A stretch of 15,098 nucleotides of DNA from an uncultured bacterium (GTDB taxonomy: Bacteria > Bacillota > Clostridia > Lachnospirales > Lachnospiraceae): contig CAOKFN010000069.1 of NCBI GenBank assembly GCA_948467735.1, positions 1 to 15,098 on the forward strand. Reading direction: 5' to 3'. The translations under genes and the position numbers were made by a program. A model generated the notes under the pieces. The model searched no databases, was not told the origin of the DNA, and saw only the letters and a list, made by a program, of their open reading frames with translations. Shown here piece by piece: positions 1 through 7,629 of this stretch (positions are counted from its first letter, which is position 1; each line of letters begins with the position of its first letter).

Positions 1-80
1 GATGCGTTCTATGCAGCTGAAAATTGCTCCCCTGTAAGGGCGCTGAAATGGAGAGGCGGAACTGGAATAGGAGGTTACTC

Positions 81-677
81 ATGGAAGGAAATGATAACAA
101 TATGCCGGATCTTCTGGATCTGGACGAATTTGACGAGGAAGCGCTGAAAGCAGAGTCTGCGGAATTATTGGAAATGCGCTTTTTAACGGAGAAAAACGCG
201 GTATTTCAAAGGACGGAAGGCGGCTTCCTCTCCCTGACCGTAAAGGACGCGGAGGGAAAGCCCTCCAAAGAATATGACCGGGTGGGAGTCTACCTGACCT
301 TCCCTTTGACCAACCCGGAAGAATTTATCTCCATCCGGGAGGCGGACGAAAAGGCAAAAGAAATCGGCATGATAGAAAAACTCGCCTCACTGCCCGGCCC
401 GCAACAGGAAATGCTGAAAGAGCAGATCAAACTGCGCTATTTTATGCCGGTGATCACCAAGGTTCTGGACGTGAAAGACGAATATGGATACGCTTACTGG
501 AACGTAGTGACCACCTTCGGAAGCTGCCGTTTTACCACCCAGATGAGCGGCGACGCCGTCATTCATCTAAGCGATTCCAGACTGCTGGTAACGGATATCG
601 ACGGAAACCGATACGAAATTCCGGACTTTTATCAGCTGGGCGTGATGGAGCGAAAAAAACTGGATTTATTTATCTAA
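81..677 (+). CDS. DUF1854 family protein, likely partner of the adjacent ABC exporter
   Basis: A 198-residue soluble protein with no signal peptide or membrane segment. The chosen start is ATG 81 because AGGAGG lies at 69-74 with ideal spacing; an in-frame ATG at 24 has no comparable site. An acidic N-terminus (about residues 10-30) is followed by a DUF1854-like body. Visible family features are a segment around residues 68-83 with FPLTNPEE, an LKEQIKLRYFMPVI block near 112-125, and the C-terminal block with TDIDGNRYEIPD at 171-182. Proteins of this family are commonly encoded beside ABC exporters, including some linked to cyanophycin genes; no cyanophycin gene is visible here. It ends 15 bases before the ABC gene, so the two are probably co-transcribed. 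The molecular role of DUF1854 is unknown to me; an accessory role for the exporter is inference. The family call rests on recalled motifs. Confidence 0.85.
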   Translation: MEGNDNNMPDLLDLDEFDEEALKAESAELLEMRFLTEKNAVFQRTEGGFLSLTVKDAEGKPSKEYDRVGVYLTFPLTNPEEFISIREADEKAKEIGMIEKLASLPGPQQEMLKEQIKLRYFMPVITKVLDVKDEYGYAYWNVVTTFGSCRFTTQMSGDAVIHLSDSRLLVTDIDGNRYEIPDFYQLGVMERKKLDLFI

Positions 678-692
678 AAAAGCGAGGTATTT

Positions 693-3035
693 ATGAAACT
701 ATTATATACGTTAAACGAGGCGCAGACACAGGCCCTTGCCCTACAGGACGGCGAGGCGCTCCGATACTGCGTCCCGGTGGACTTACAATTTGACAACAGC
801 GCAAAGCTGGCGCGGGATTCTTACGCGGATACGGTCTGGCTGGCCGTAACCGACGCGCGCTTTCTGGTTCTGGATCAGGAGAAAGTGACCGCCTCCTTTG
901 TGCTGAAAGACTGCGCTAAAATCAAATGCGAGCATCAGGTACACAGCGGCATTGTCACGGTCATTCTAAAATCCCGTACCCGCATGCAGCCGGATTCTGC
1001 CAAAATACCGGCAGAAAGCACAGGAAACCATCCTGCCCCCAAAACCCCCGCGCCCACAGGCGGCCCTTCGGAGGAACCAAAGGAAGGCGGCCCCATCTGC
1101 GCCGCGCGTTTTTCCATGAAGCATATTATCAGGGTATCCTACCTTGTCCGGGGCGCCCAAGCCATTATCACGGCAATGGAAAAAGGAATGCGGCCCCAAG
1201 ACGCGGAACGGATTACCAGCCAAGAATACGAAAAATACTGTGAAAAATGCGGGCGGGCCCTCCCCGGAACCAGCAAATGCCCTTACTGCGAGGGGAAGGC
1301 GGATATCCTCAAGAAGTTCATGGCCCTCTGCGGGGATTATGTGGGAAAGCTCCTGCTGATTTCCCTGATTATGGTGCTGATAACGGCGGTAAACCTAATC
1401 AGCCCCCTGATACAGCGCAATTTTATCGACAATGTGCTGCAATCCAAAACGGGCGGCTGGGGCGACCTTTTCGTGTTCGTGGGAATTACCTTTTCCCTCC
1501 TTGTGGCCCGCATCCTGCTGGAAGTATACCGTTACTGGCAGTGCGTGTCCCTAGGCTCCGCCTTAAGCATGACCCTGCGGAGCAGGCTTTATTACAAAAT
1601 TCAGTCCCTCTCCCTCTCCTTTATCAACAACCGGAAACCGGGAGAACTGATGAACCGCGTGTCGAGAGACACCAATCAGATACGGAATTTCATGGAAGAA
1701 GTATTCGGCGACATGTTTTCCACCCTCCTGACCATGGCGGTCTCTCTGGCAATGATGTTCCTGATCAGCTGGAAAATGACCCTCCTGTCCATGGTGTTCA
1801 TCGTCATTGTATTTGTGGTCATCAAGGCATTCTGGCATCATATCAATGTCATTTTTCACAAGCAATGGCTCAAAGCGGACGATCTGGCCTCCAGCTTGCA
1901 GGACATTATCTCAGGCATGCGCGTGGTGAAATCCTTTGGCAAGGAGGAACGGGAAGCGGCCCGTTTTCAGAAGAAAACGGAGGAATTTGCCGCCATCAGC
2001 AGTAAAAACGAAACCTTCTGGGCGATTTTCTTTCCCATTATGACCTTTCTGCTGGGAGTGGGAACTTATATCGCGGTGTTTTTCGGCGGTATCGACGTGC
2101 TGGAAGGCAGTATGACAGTGGGCGAGCTGGTGCAGTTTATCACCTACTGCGGCTATCTCTTCGGGCCGTTAAGCTGGATGACCCACCTTCCCAGAGCCGT
2201 CATGCAGATGATTACCAGCTTAAACCGGATTTATGATATTCTGGACGAACAGCCCCAGATTGCGGATCAGGAGGACAGCAAAGCCTTCCCCATCCAAGGC
2301 GCTTTTACCTTCGAGGATGTGTCCTTCGGATATCACACCTATGAACCGGTGCTGGAAAATATCAGCTTTGAGGTCAAGCCCGGTGAAATGATCGGGCTGG
2401 TGGGCGCTTCCGGCACGGGCAAATCCACCTTAATCAATCTGATCATGCGTCTGTACGATGTGGATCAGGGAAAAATCACCCTAGACGGCACGGATCTTCG
2501 CAAAGTCAAGGCGGAAAGCCTTCACTCCCAGATTGGCGTGGTGCTTCAGGAAACCTTCCTGTTCTCCGGCAGCATCCTTGCCAATATCCGCTTTGCCAGA
2601 CAGGACGCATCCCTTGCGGAAGTGATTCAGGCGGCCAAAGCCGCCAACGCCCATGACTTTATCTGCAAGACGCCCGACGGCTACAATACCTATGTGGGGG
2701 AACACGGATATAATCTCTCCGGCGGCGAGCGCCAGAGAATCGCCATTGCCAGAGCCATCCTGAACAATCCGAGGCTGTTGATTTTAGACGAGGCCACTTC
2801 CGCTCTGGATACGGAAAGCGAATTTTTAATCCAGCAGGCCCTTGATCGGCTGGTAAAAGGCAGGACCACCTTTGCCATCGCACACAGGCTCTCCACCCTG
2901 CGGGGGGCGGATCGGCTGGTGGTCATTGACAAACACGGCGTTGCGGAAATCGGCACCCACAATGAACTTCTGGAGAAAAAAGGAATTTACTATGGGCTTG
3001 TTACCGCCCAGCTAAAGATGGCTGAGGGAAAATAA
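693..3035 (+). CDS. ABC exporter with N-terminal soluble domain and zinc ribbon
   Basis: A 780-residue fused membrane/ATPase half-transporter of the bacterial exporter type, with an unusually long N-terminus. Residues 1-160 form a soluble domain, possibly PH-like (VWLAVTDARFLVLD near 48-61), interrupted by a Pro/Gly-rich stretch at about 103-133. A zinc ribbon follows, with CEKC at 183-186 and CPYC at 196-199. The membrane domain spans about 215-510 with five or six hydrophobic helices. The ATPase domain is intact: Walker A GASGTGKST 571-579, Q-loop Q619, signature LSGGERQR 675-682, Walker B LLILDE 695-700, SALD 703-706 and switch His731. It should work as a homodimer or with another half-transporter. 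The start ATG 693 has GAGG at 684-687. It lies 15 bases after the DUF1854 gene. Its substrate cannot be read from the sequence; the pairing with DUF1854 matches transporters described as cyanophycin-associated, but that context is missing here. Confidence 0.9.
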   Translation: MKLLYTLNEAQTQALALQDGEALRYCVPVDLQFDNSAKLARDSYADTVWLAVTDARFLVLDQEKVTASFVLKDCAKIKCEHQVHSGIVTVILKSRTRMQPDSAKIPAESTGNHPAPKTPAPTGGPSEEPKEGGPICAARFSMKHIIRVSYLVRGAQAIITAMEKGMRPQDAERITSQEYEKYCEKCGRALPGTSKCPYCEGKADILKKFMALCGDYVGKLLLISLIMVLITAVNLISPLIQRNFIDNVLQSKTGGWGDLFVFVGITFSLLVARILLEVYRYWQCVSLGSALSMTLRSRLYYKIQSLSLSFINNRKPGELMNRVSRDTNQIRNFMEEVFGDMFSTLLTMAVSLAMMFLISWKMTLLSMVFIVIVFVVIKAFWHHINVIFHKQWLKADDLASSLQDIISGMRVVKSFGKEEREAARFQKKTEEFAAISSKNETFWAIFFPIMTFLLGVGTYIAVFFGGIDVLEGSMTVGELVQFITYCGYLFGPLSWMTHLPRAVMQMITSLNRIYDILDEQPQIADQEDSKAFPIQGAFTFEDVSFGYHTYEPVLENISFEVKPGEMIGLVGASGTGKSTLINLIMRLYDVDQGKITLDGTDLRKVKAESLHSQIGVVLQETFLFSGSILANIRFARQDASLAEVIQAAKAANAHDFICKTPDGYNTYVGEHGYNLSGGERQRIAIARAILNNPRLLILDEATSALDTESEFLIQQALDRLVKGRTTFAIAHRLSTLRGADRLVVIDKHGVAEIGTHNELLEKKGIYYGLVTAQLKMAEGK

Positions 3036-3107
3036 ATCCTTGGCTGACTACTGGAATCACAGGAATCATTCAAAAAACGCTGACAATCCAAAACACACAA
3101 ATCTTGG

Positions 3108-3134
3108 TGCCTGCGGCTTAACTGCCCGCAGGCA
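3108..3134. terminator. Hairpin in the convergent gap, candidate terminator
   Basis: A perfect 9-bp stem (TGCCTGCGG at 3108-3116 with CCGCAGGCA at 3126-3134) and a 9-base loop lie between the convergent ABC exporter and tyrS genes. The U-tract is poor on both strands (TTAAAATATGT on plus), so termination strength is uncertain. The rest of the 233-base gap at 3036-3268 shows nothing convincing. On the minus strand just past the tyrS stop there is only a 26-codon frame (3177-3257) with a GGGGGAG upstream, which is too weak to call. Confidence 0.4.
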
Positions 3135-3268
3135 TTAAAATATGTCTATCATCCCTGTCCACCGGAAATCCATCTAAGCATAGCCAAACCACCCATGAAA
3201 ATTTTCTTTGCCGCATCCCGAGACGCCCGCACGATAGAACCCGATTATCTCCATGCACTCCCCCATCT

Positions 3269-4753
3269 TCAGCACAGCTCCACCCGGACGAATTTCCTCC
3301 TGCCGATTCTAAGAATATCCCCCGTCTGCACGGCCTCCTCCAAATGTTCTACCCTGACGCCGTTTTTCTGCACGCCGCCTTGGGCGATCAGCCTTCTGAA
3401 TTCCCCGCCGCTCCCCACAAGCCCAGCGTTTATCAAGGGCCGGATACAGTCGAACAATGTGCCCTTCTCCATCACGACCGCAAGGGCCCCCGCCTGCTCC
3501 GGCACCTCTTTGTTGGTGAACGCGTCTATGAAAAAGCGCTTGGCTACCTCCGCTTCCTCTTCCCCATGGTAGAGGGCGGTAATCTCTTTGGCCAGAAGCA
3601 GCTTGCAGTCCCTTGGATTACAGCCGTCCGCCATCCTTTCCTTAATTTGATCCAAATCCTCCGGCATAATATCCGTGGCAAGCTCAAAATACTTCACAAT
3701 CAAACGATCCGGCACCTGCATCACTTTGGTGAACATGGTGCGGGCGTCCTCGTCAATCCCAATGTAGTTATTCAGGCTTTTGCTCATCTTCTCTTTCCCG
3801 TCGATGCCCTCCAGAAGCGGCATAAACAACGCGGCCTGCGGCTCCTGTCCCCGTTCCTTCTGTAAACTCCTGCCCATAAGGACATTAAAGGTCTGATCCG
3901 AGCCGCCCAATTCCAAATCCGCCCTTAATTCCACGGAATCATATGCCTGCATCAAAGGATAGAAAAACTCATGGAGGCCGATGGGGACTCCCGTGCGGAA
4001 ACGCCGCTCAAAATCATCCCGCTCCAGCATTCTTGCCACCGTAATCGTGGACGCAAGCTCCAGCACTTCGCTTAAATTCAGCAGTTCCAGCCACTCCCCG
4101 TTAAAGCGCACCTGCGTCTTTTTCTTGTGGAGAATATGAAAAATCTGCTCCTGATATGTCTGGGCGTTTTGAAGCACTTCGCTGTCCGTCATGGCCTTCC
4201 TGCCCTTGCTTCTTCCCGTGGGGTCGCCGATTTTTCCCGTAAAGTCCCCGATGACAATGATAATGTTATGCCCTAAATCCTGCATCTGCTTTAATTTCCT
4301 CAGGGCCACCGCATGGCCCAGATGAATGTCGGGGGCGCTGGGGTCCATGCCGAATTTAATATTCAGCGGCCTGCCCGTGCGAATGCTTTCCGCAATCTTT
4401 TGTTCCAGCTCCTCTTCGCCGATTAACTCCGCCGCCCCCTGTTTTATCACCCGCATTTGATGACGTATCTGCTCTGCCTCCGTTTTCATCTCTGTTCCTG
4501 CCTCCTCTGCCTCCGCTTTCATCTCTGTTCCTACCTCCTCTGCCCCTGCTTTCATCTCTGTTCCTGCCTCCTCTGCCCCTGCTTTCATCTCTGTTCCTGC
4601 CTCCCCTGCTCCTGCTTTCATCATGGCTTCTGTTTTCTTCTTGACTTCTGCCTCCCCTGTCTCAGCGTTTATCCCTGCCGCCTTACCTATTCCCGCTTCT
4701 GCATTTACCTGCGCTGCTTTTCCCTCCGCGCCCATTTTCATCTCTTCTTTCAT
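3269..4753 (-). CDS. tyrS: Tyrosyl-tRNA synthetase with repeat-bearing N-terminal extension
   Basis: Charges tRNA-Tyr with tyrosine in the cytoplasm using ATP. From ATG 4753 it is 494 residues, preceded by GGAAGGAG with good spacing. The catalytic core shows the HIGH-class motif HLGH (144-147), a GSDQ-type segment (284-287) and KMSKS (322-326), with an S4-like RNA-binding domain at about 435-494, as in the TyrS type of about 400-410 residues. The core family normally begins near residue 89, where MKTEAEQIRHQM leads into IKQGAAELI. From that ATG (4489) the product would be 406 residues, the usual length. Residues 1-88 are therefore extra: a Lys/Glu/Ala-rich, probably helical stretch ending in tandem 11-residue units of the form KAGAEEAGTEM. 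The frame stays open upstream to a GTG at 4957, but those 68 codons are the T-box terminator region and not protein. The T-box leader argues for control by uncharged tRNA-Tyr. The product is certain; the true start is not. Confidence 0.95.
   Translation of the reverse strand: MKEEMKMGAEGKAAQVNAEAGIGKAAGINAETGEAEVKKKTEAMMKAGAGEAGTEMKAGAEEAGTEMKAGAEEVGTEMKAEAEEAGTEMKTEAEQIRHQMRVIKQGAAELIGEEELEQKIAESIRTGRPLNIKFGMDPSAPDIHLGHAVALRKLKQMQDLGHNIIIVIGDFTGKIGDPTGRSKGRKAMTDSEVLQNAQTYQEQIFHILHKKKTQVRFNGEWLELLNLSEVLELASTITVARMLERDDFERRFRTGVPIGLHEFFYPLMQAYDSVELRADLELGGSDQTFNVLMGRSLQKERGQEPQAALFMPLLEGIDGKEKMSKSLNNYIGIDEDARTMFTKVMQVPDRLIVKYFELATDIMPEDLDQIKERMADGCNPRDCKLLLAKEITALYHGEEEAEVAKRFFIDAFTNKEVPEQAGALAVVMEKGTLFDCIRPLINAGLVGSGGEFRRLIAQGGVQKNGVRVEHLEEAVQTGDILRIGRRKFVRVELC
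4484..4615 (-). repeat. 33-bp tandem repeat (4 copies) in the tyrS 5' region
   Basis: Four adjacent 33-bp units start at 4484, 4517, 4550 and 4583, with a partial fifth beginning at 4616. Copies differ by only a few bases. The period is exactly 11 codons, so each unit encodes one 11-residue repeat (KAGAEEAGTEM type) in the tyrS frame. On the coding strand each unit reads GAGGAGGCAGGAACAGAGATG or close to it, so an AGGAGG/AGGA purine site precedes an in-frame ATG in every copy. The last ATG (4489) is the expected start of an ordinary TyrS. The simplest reading is that the native ribosome-binding region plus start codon was duplicated in tandem and became translated. Confidence 0.9.
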
Positions 4754-4905
4754 TGTTCTCCTTCCACCCTTCACAGGCCCTATCGCCGTCTTTTTTGAAA
4801 TTCCTTCTTTCACCTGCAAGCGACTTGAGCAATGAGCTTGGAAAACCTTTTTACCTCCTGCTGACCTTCTGTGCCTCTGACAGCCATTCCCTGATGGATG
4901 CATAC

Positions 4906-4939
4906 AAAAAACTCCCGCCCTTTCAAAAGGACGAGAGTT
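4906..4939 (-). terminator. T-box attenuator terminator upstream of tyrS
   Basis: On the minus strand AACTCTCGTCCT pairs with AGGGCGGGAGTT over 12 bp, two of them G-U, with a TTTGAA-type loop and six U residues (4911-4906). It directly follows the T-box bulge sequence, as expected for the competing terminator of a transcription-attenuating T-box. Confidence 0.92.
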
Positions 4940-5283
4940 AAAATCCCGCGATACCACCTAATGTTTACAGACAGCTCACACTGCCTGCCTCTTCGAGTAC
5001 GTCCATGAACAGACCTTCGGATGTTCTTTCTTCCAAATCCGGACAGGCTTCCCTATGGGTAATACTCTAGCACGATAACGGATGCAGGTACCGTCGCAGC
5101 CTACTAATCTCGCAAAGCCAGATATTTGGTGCGAAGCTCAAAGATGTATTCACACAAAACTTCCCGTGCGCCTCTCATCAACCGGCTGCTTTCTGTACGT
5201 TCCACCCTGTGCTACTTCTTCTTGTCATTGCTTTTATGAATCAATCACTTGAATATGAAATTAAATATATCTATAGAATCTAC
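4906..5283 (-). promoter_or_regulatory. Tyrosine T-box riboswitch leader of tyrS
   Basis: Senses the charging state of tRNA-Tyr and lets transcription pass into tyrS when the tRNA is uncharged. The antiterminator T-box sequence AGGTGGTATCGCGG is read on the minus strand at about 4959-4946. Its UGGU bulge can pair with an ACCA tRNA 3' end, consistent with the A discriminator of bacterial tRNA-Tyr. The presumed specifier codon is UAC (tyrosine) at 5148-5146 within GAAUACAUC, in the position expected on the 3' side of a stem I internal loop. The terminator is at 4939-4906. The leader begins about 8 bases past the -10 box at 5296-5291. A further 150 bases separate the terminator from the tyrS start at 4753. 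Stem I pairing was not folded computationally; identification rests on T-box, specifier, terminator and gene identity agreeing. Confidence 0.93.
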
Positions 5284-5290
5284 TTTACCA

Positions 5291-5319
5291 AGTATAAAAG
5301 ACTTATCACAATTTGTCAA
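5291..5319 (-). promoter_or_regulatory. Consensus promoter of the tyrS T-box transcript
   Basis: The minus strand carries TTGACA at 5319-5314 and TATACT at 5296-5291 with a 17-base spacer, a near-consensus sigma-A promoter. The -35 box begins 12 bases past the chemoreceptor stop codon, and no terminator is visible between them, so read-through from the chemoreceptor into the T-box leader is possible. Confidence 0.85.
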
Positions 5320-5331
5320 GTATAAAAATTT

Positions 5332-6795
5332 TCACTGACCTGCGCATTCCTCCAGCCGCTTCGCCAGTTCTCTGATATTCTCCAATACCTTACTGCATTC
5401 CTCCATCCTGCTCACCGTCTCCGACGCCGTCTTCACGCTTTCACCGGAGGACGCCGCCACTTCCTCACTGGCCGCGGACAAATGAGAAATGCTATTGGAA
5501 ATCACACCCGTCGCATGGAGAATATTCGCCACGGTCTTGTCCGTATGGCGTATGCTGTTGGTTAATTCCGATACCTCCCTGTCAATGCGTTCAAATTTTT
5601 CCTTTGCCGCCGCAATTTTCTCCGTCTGCCGGTTAATATACTCCACGGAAGTATCCAGACTGTCCGAAGCGCTTTTGGCGTCGCCTATCAGTTCGGTAAT
5701 AATTCCCGTAATGCGGCTGGTGGCCTCCTTCGTCTGTTCGGAAAGCTGTCTGATTTCATCCGCAACCACCGAAAAACCCTTTCCGGCTTCCCCCGCCCTT
5801 GCCGCTTCAATGGACGCGTTCAGCGCCAGAAGATTGGTTTGGGAAGAAATATTCAAGATATCGCCCACAATGCTCTCCACATCGTTGACCCGGGCCAGAA
5901 GTCTTGAAGTTGCGTCCACGGTCTGCCTGCCCGCCTGCTGAACGCCCTCCGCCTGTTCCTTCAGCTCATGAACCAAAGAGGCGCCCTCCGCCACATTCTT
6001 GGAAGTATTTTTGGCGGCCGCCTCCACCCTGTCGGTGTCCCTTTCCACTTCGTCCGAGCTTTCCTGTATGGACGTACACATCTGGGCCTGCTCCTGTATG
6101 GCTTGGGCCGTGCTTTCCGTGCTGTCCGCTATATTCTTCATGGCAAAATTATTGGCGTTAATTCCCGCCTTTAGTTCTGCCAGCATCTGGCTGGCGCTGG
6201 CAAAATTCCTGCCGATTTCATCTGCAATCGCCGCCATCTGCTTTGAAATCTCCCCCTGCCGGGCCGCGGACTTTTCAATGCTGGCCACATTTTCCTCGTT
6301 AAACCGCTGGATAATCTGCATAACCACATAGGATGCAATGCAGATTAAAACCGTCATCACCCAGCGTATCATGGCAAAGCCCACATCCATGCTGCCGGCG
6401 GATACATCCCTGACCGTCCGGATCACATTGGCAATCACTATGACAAGCGAGCCTGCCATGGCGTAATTTTTGTTCAGGTACATAATGGAAGCCATCAAAA
6501 TGGGAAAGGCATACACATATGTAAGCTCCTCGGCCCCAAGGCTCATCAATACCAGATAAGCCAGCGCCCCTGAGCCCGTGACCACTCTTCCGCAGGCTCT
6601 GGTTCCCTTTAATATCCCGAATCCCGCCACACTGACTACAAGGAGAAGCACATACACCGCCAGCTGAATATAAGTTCCCGTCTCCGCCGTGTGTTGCAGG
6701 ATAGCATAAATCATGGAAAAAATCATATACGCTTCCGTAGCGCCTATCAGGGCCAATACCCTCTTGTCACTTCTCAAATACTGCTCTTTTGTCAT
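5332..6795 (-). CDS. Methyl-accepting chemotaxis protein, multi-pass sensor without HAMP
   Basis: A 487-residue chemoreceptor. The N-terminal 165 residues are hydrophobic, with about six membrane segments (roughly 13-33, 43-62, 72-87, 93-107, 112-127, 143-163) and no sizeable extracellular loop, so the stimulus is probably sensed within or at the membrane. Residues 170-487 form the long cytoplasmic helical hairpin; its conserved tip, with SSQTNLLALNASIEAARAGE at 318-337 and GKGFSVVADEIRQL at 338-351, binds CheW/CheA. I see no HAMP domain between the last membrane segment and the signalling domain. The start ATG 6795 has GGGAGG upstream and overlaps the stop of a 52-codon ORF as ATGA, suggesting translational coupling. 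No che or flagellar genes are in the window. Confidence 0.93.
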   Translation of the reverse strand: MTKEQYLRSDKRVLALIGATEAYMIFSMIYAILQHTAETGTYIQLAVYVLLLVVSVAGFGILKGTRACGRVVTGSGALAYLVLMSLGAEELTYVYAFPILMASIMYLNKNYAMAGSLVIVIANVIRTVRDVSAGSMDVGFAMIRWVMTVLICIASYVVMQIIQRFNEENVASIEKSAARQGEISKQMAAIADEIGRNFASASQMLAELKAGINANNFAMKNIADSTESTAQAIQEQAQMCTSIQESSDEVERDTDRVEAAAKNTSKNVAEGASLVHELKEQAEGVQQAGRQTVDATSRLLARVNDVESIVGDILNISSQTNLLALNASIEAARAGEAGKGFSVVADEIRQLSEQTKEATSRITGIITELIGDAKSASDSLDTSVEYINRQTEKIAAAKEKFERIDREVSELTNSIRHTDKTVANILHATGVISNSISHLSAASEEVAASSGESVKTASETVSRMEECSKVLENIRELAKRLEECAGQ

Positions 6796-6950
6796 AGTGC
6801 CGCCTCCCTGACTTCTTCACGCGTCATACATTCAGCTTCGCCGACGATATGCCCCCTGCCGACAGTGCAAATCCGCCCTGCGGCCTCTCCGCGCTCCTCT
6901 GAAATCCCGCCGCAGTCTTGCGAAATTGATATGAATGGATAAATGTTCAT
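6792..6950 (-). CDS. Small 52-residue hypothetical ORF coupled to the chemoreceptor
   Basis: ATG 6950 is preceded by GGGGAGG with 7-8 base spacing, which is stronger than many genes here. The frame runs 52 codons and its TGA overlaps the chemoreceptor ATG (ATGA). The product begins MNIYPFISISQDCGG, continues Gly/Glu/Arg-rich and ends MTREEVREAAL. No membrane segment or known motif is seen. It lies about 50 bases into the transcript from the promoter at 7034-7006. It may be a real small protein or a leader ORF that delivers ribosomes to the chemoreceptor start. I do not recognise a family. Confidence 0.55.
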   Translation of the reverse strand: MNIYPFISISQDCGGISEERGEAAGRICTVGRGHIVGEAECMTREEVREAAL

Positions 6951-7005
6951 ATAAAATGCCTCCCCTAAACAAATTGGTAAATACATTGCTCTTATCATGA
7001 ATTCT

Positions 7006-7034
7006 ATTATACCCATTCCTCTCAATGAAGTCAA
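7006..7034 (-). promoter_or_regulatory. Consensus promoter for the small ORF and chemoreceptor
   Basis: TTGACT at 7034-7029 and a perfect TATAAT at 7011-7006 on the minus strand are separated by 17 bases. Transcription would start near 6999, giving a leader of about 49 bases to the ATG at 6950. Confidence 0.82.
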
Positions 7035-7102
7035 CGAGTCTGCTAAAAATCCCTACTGCTTTCAGACCTCTTTTCTATTCCGCCCTCCCCGCGCCGCGTA
7101 TC

Positions 7103-7540
7103 TTATGGTATCGTAATGATAAATTCCTCGTCATATTCGTCGTTTTCATCGTCATAGCTCATTCGGATTTGATCCTCCGACAGCCATTCCACGCCAAAGT
7201 GTACGGTTTCCATAAATCCGCTTCCCGGATATGTCCATATTTTTTCTTTTCCTATCCACGCCTTTTTATAGACGGTTGGACGGCATACGAAATCATATTG
7301 AACGATAATCGTATTTGTCTGCCGGGGCGATATAAAAATCTCCTCCTCCGTATTGATAAAAATCCCACAGCAGCTCCGGCATAGACAGACCATTAGAAAA
7401 AACACAGCCAAGAAAGCGATGCATTTTATACGGCCGCTCTTCGTCCTCATTCCCCATACCCCTTTTCCATCATCAATAATCTGGATGCTCCCATATTGCG
7501 GGCTGATTTCGTACTCCTGCATTTTTCTTTTATCATACAT
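7103..7540 (-). CDS. Hypothetical membrane-anchored protein
   Basis: A 145-residue frame from ATG 7540, or 115 residues from an in-frame ATG at 7450 that has GGGG upstream. From the later start it begins with basic residues and a hydrophobic stretch (IAFLAVFFLMVCLC, residues 42-55 of the long form), so it would be a signal-anchor or lipoprotein-like N-terminus facing outward, with cysteines at 54, 57 and 58. The C-terminal part (residues 62-145) is soluble, aromatic-rich and ends in an acidic run (YDDENDEYDEEF) before IITIP. I do not recognise the family. It is the last gene of the minus-strand group after SdpI and precedes the chemoreceptor promoter. The upstream start has only a weak GGTG site, so the shorter form is plausible. 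Confidence 0.65.
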   Translation of the reverse strand: MYDKRKMQEYEISPQYGSIQIIDDGKGVWGMRTKSGRIKCIAFLAVFFLMVCLCRSCCGIFINTEEEIFISPRQTNTIIVQYDFVCRPTVYKKAWIGKEKIWTYPGSGFMETVHFGVEWLSEDQIRMSYDDENDEYDEEFIITIP

Positions 7541-7629
7541 GCTTTCACCGCTCGATGCAATATTTAGTTTTCAGACGCAGTCCAAATAGAAATAGTCCCC
7601 CTTTTGTATGGCCGAACTGCTGCTGAAAT

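Noticed and set aside
1..37. End of an upstream gene at TAA 35-37
   Set aside because: Too few codons to identify; all three frames are equally unconvincing.
3177..3257. 26-codon ORF after tyrS on the minus strand
   Set aside because: Has a purine-rich site but no conservation evidence and unremarkable composition.
4457..4798. Plus-strand repeat protein rich in Cys, Leu and Phe opposite the tyrS repeat
   Set aside because: It is the antisense image of the in-frame 33-bp repeat; no ribosome site.
4754..4957. 68 extra codons at the start of tyrS from GTG 4957
   Set aside because: The GTG is inside the T-box bulge sequence and the codons cover the terminator; ATG 4753 has a much better ribosome site.
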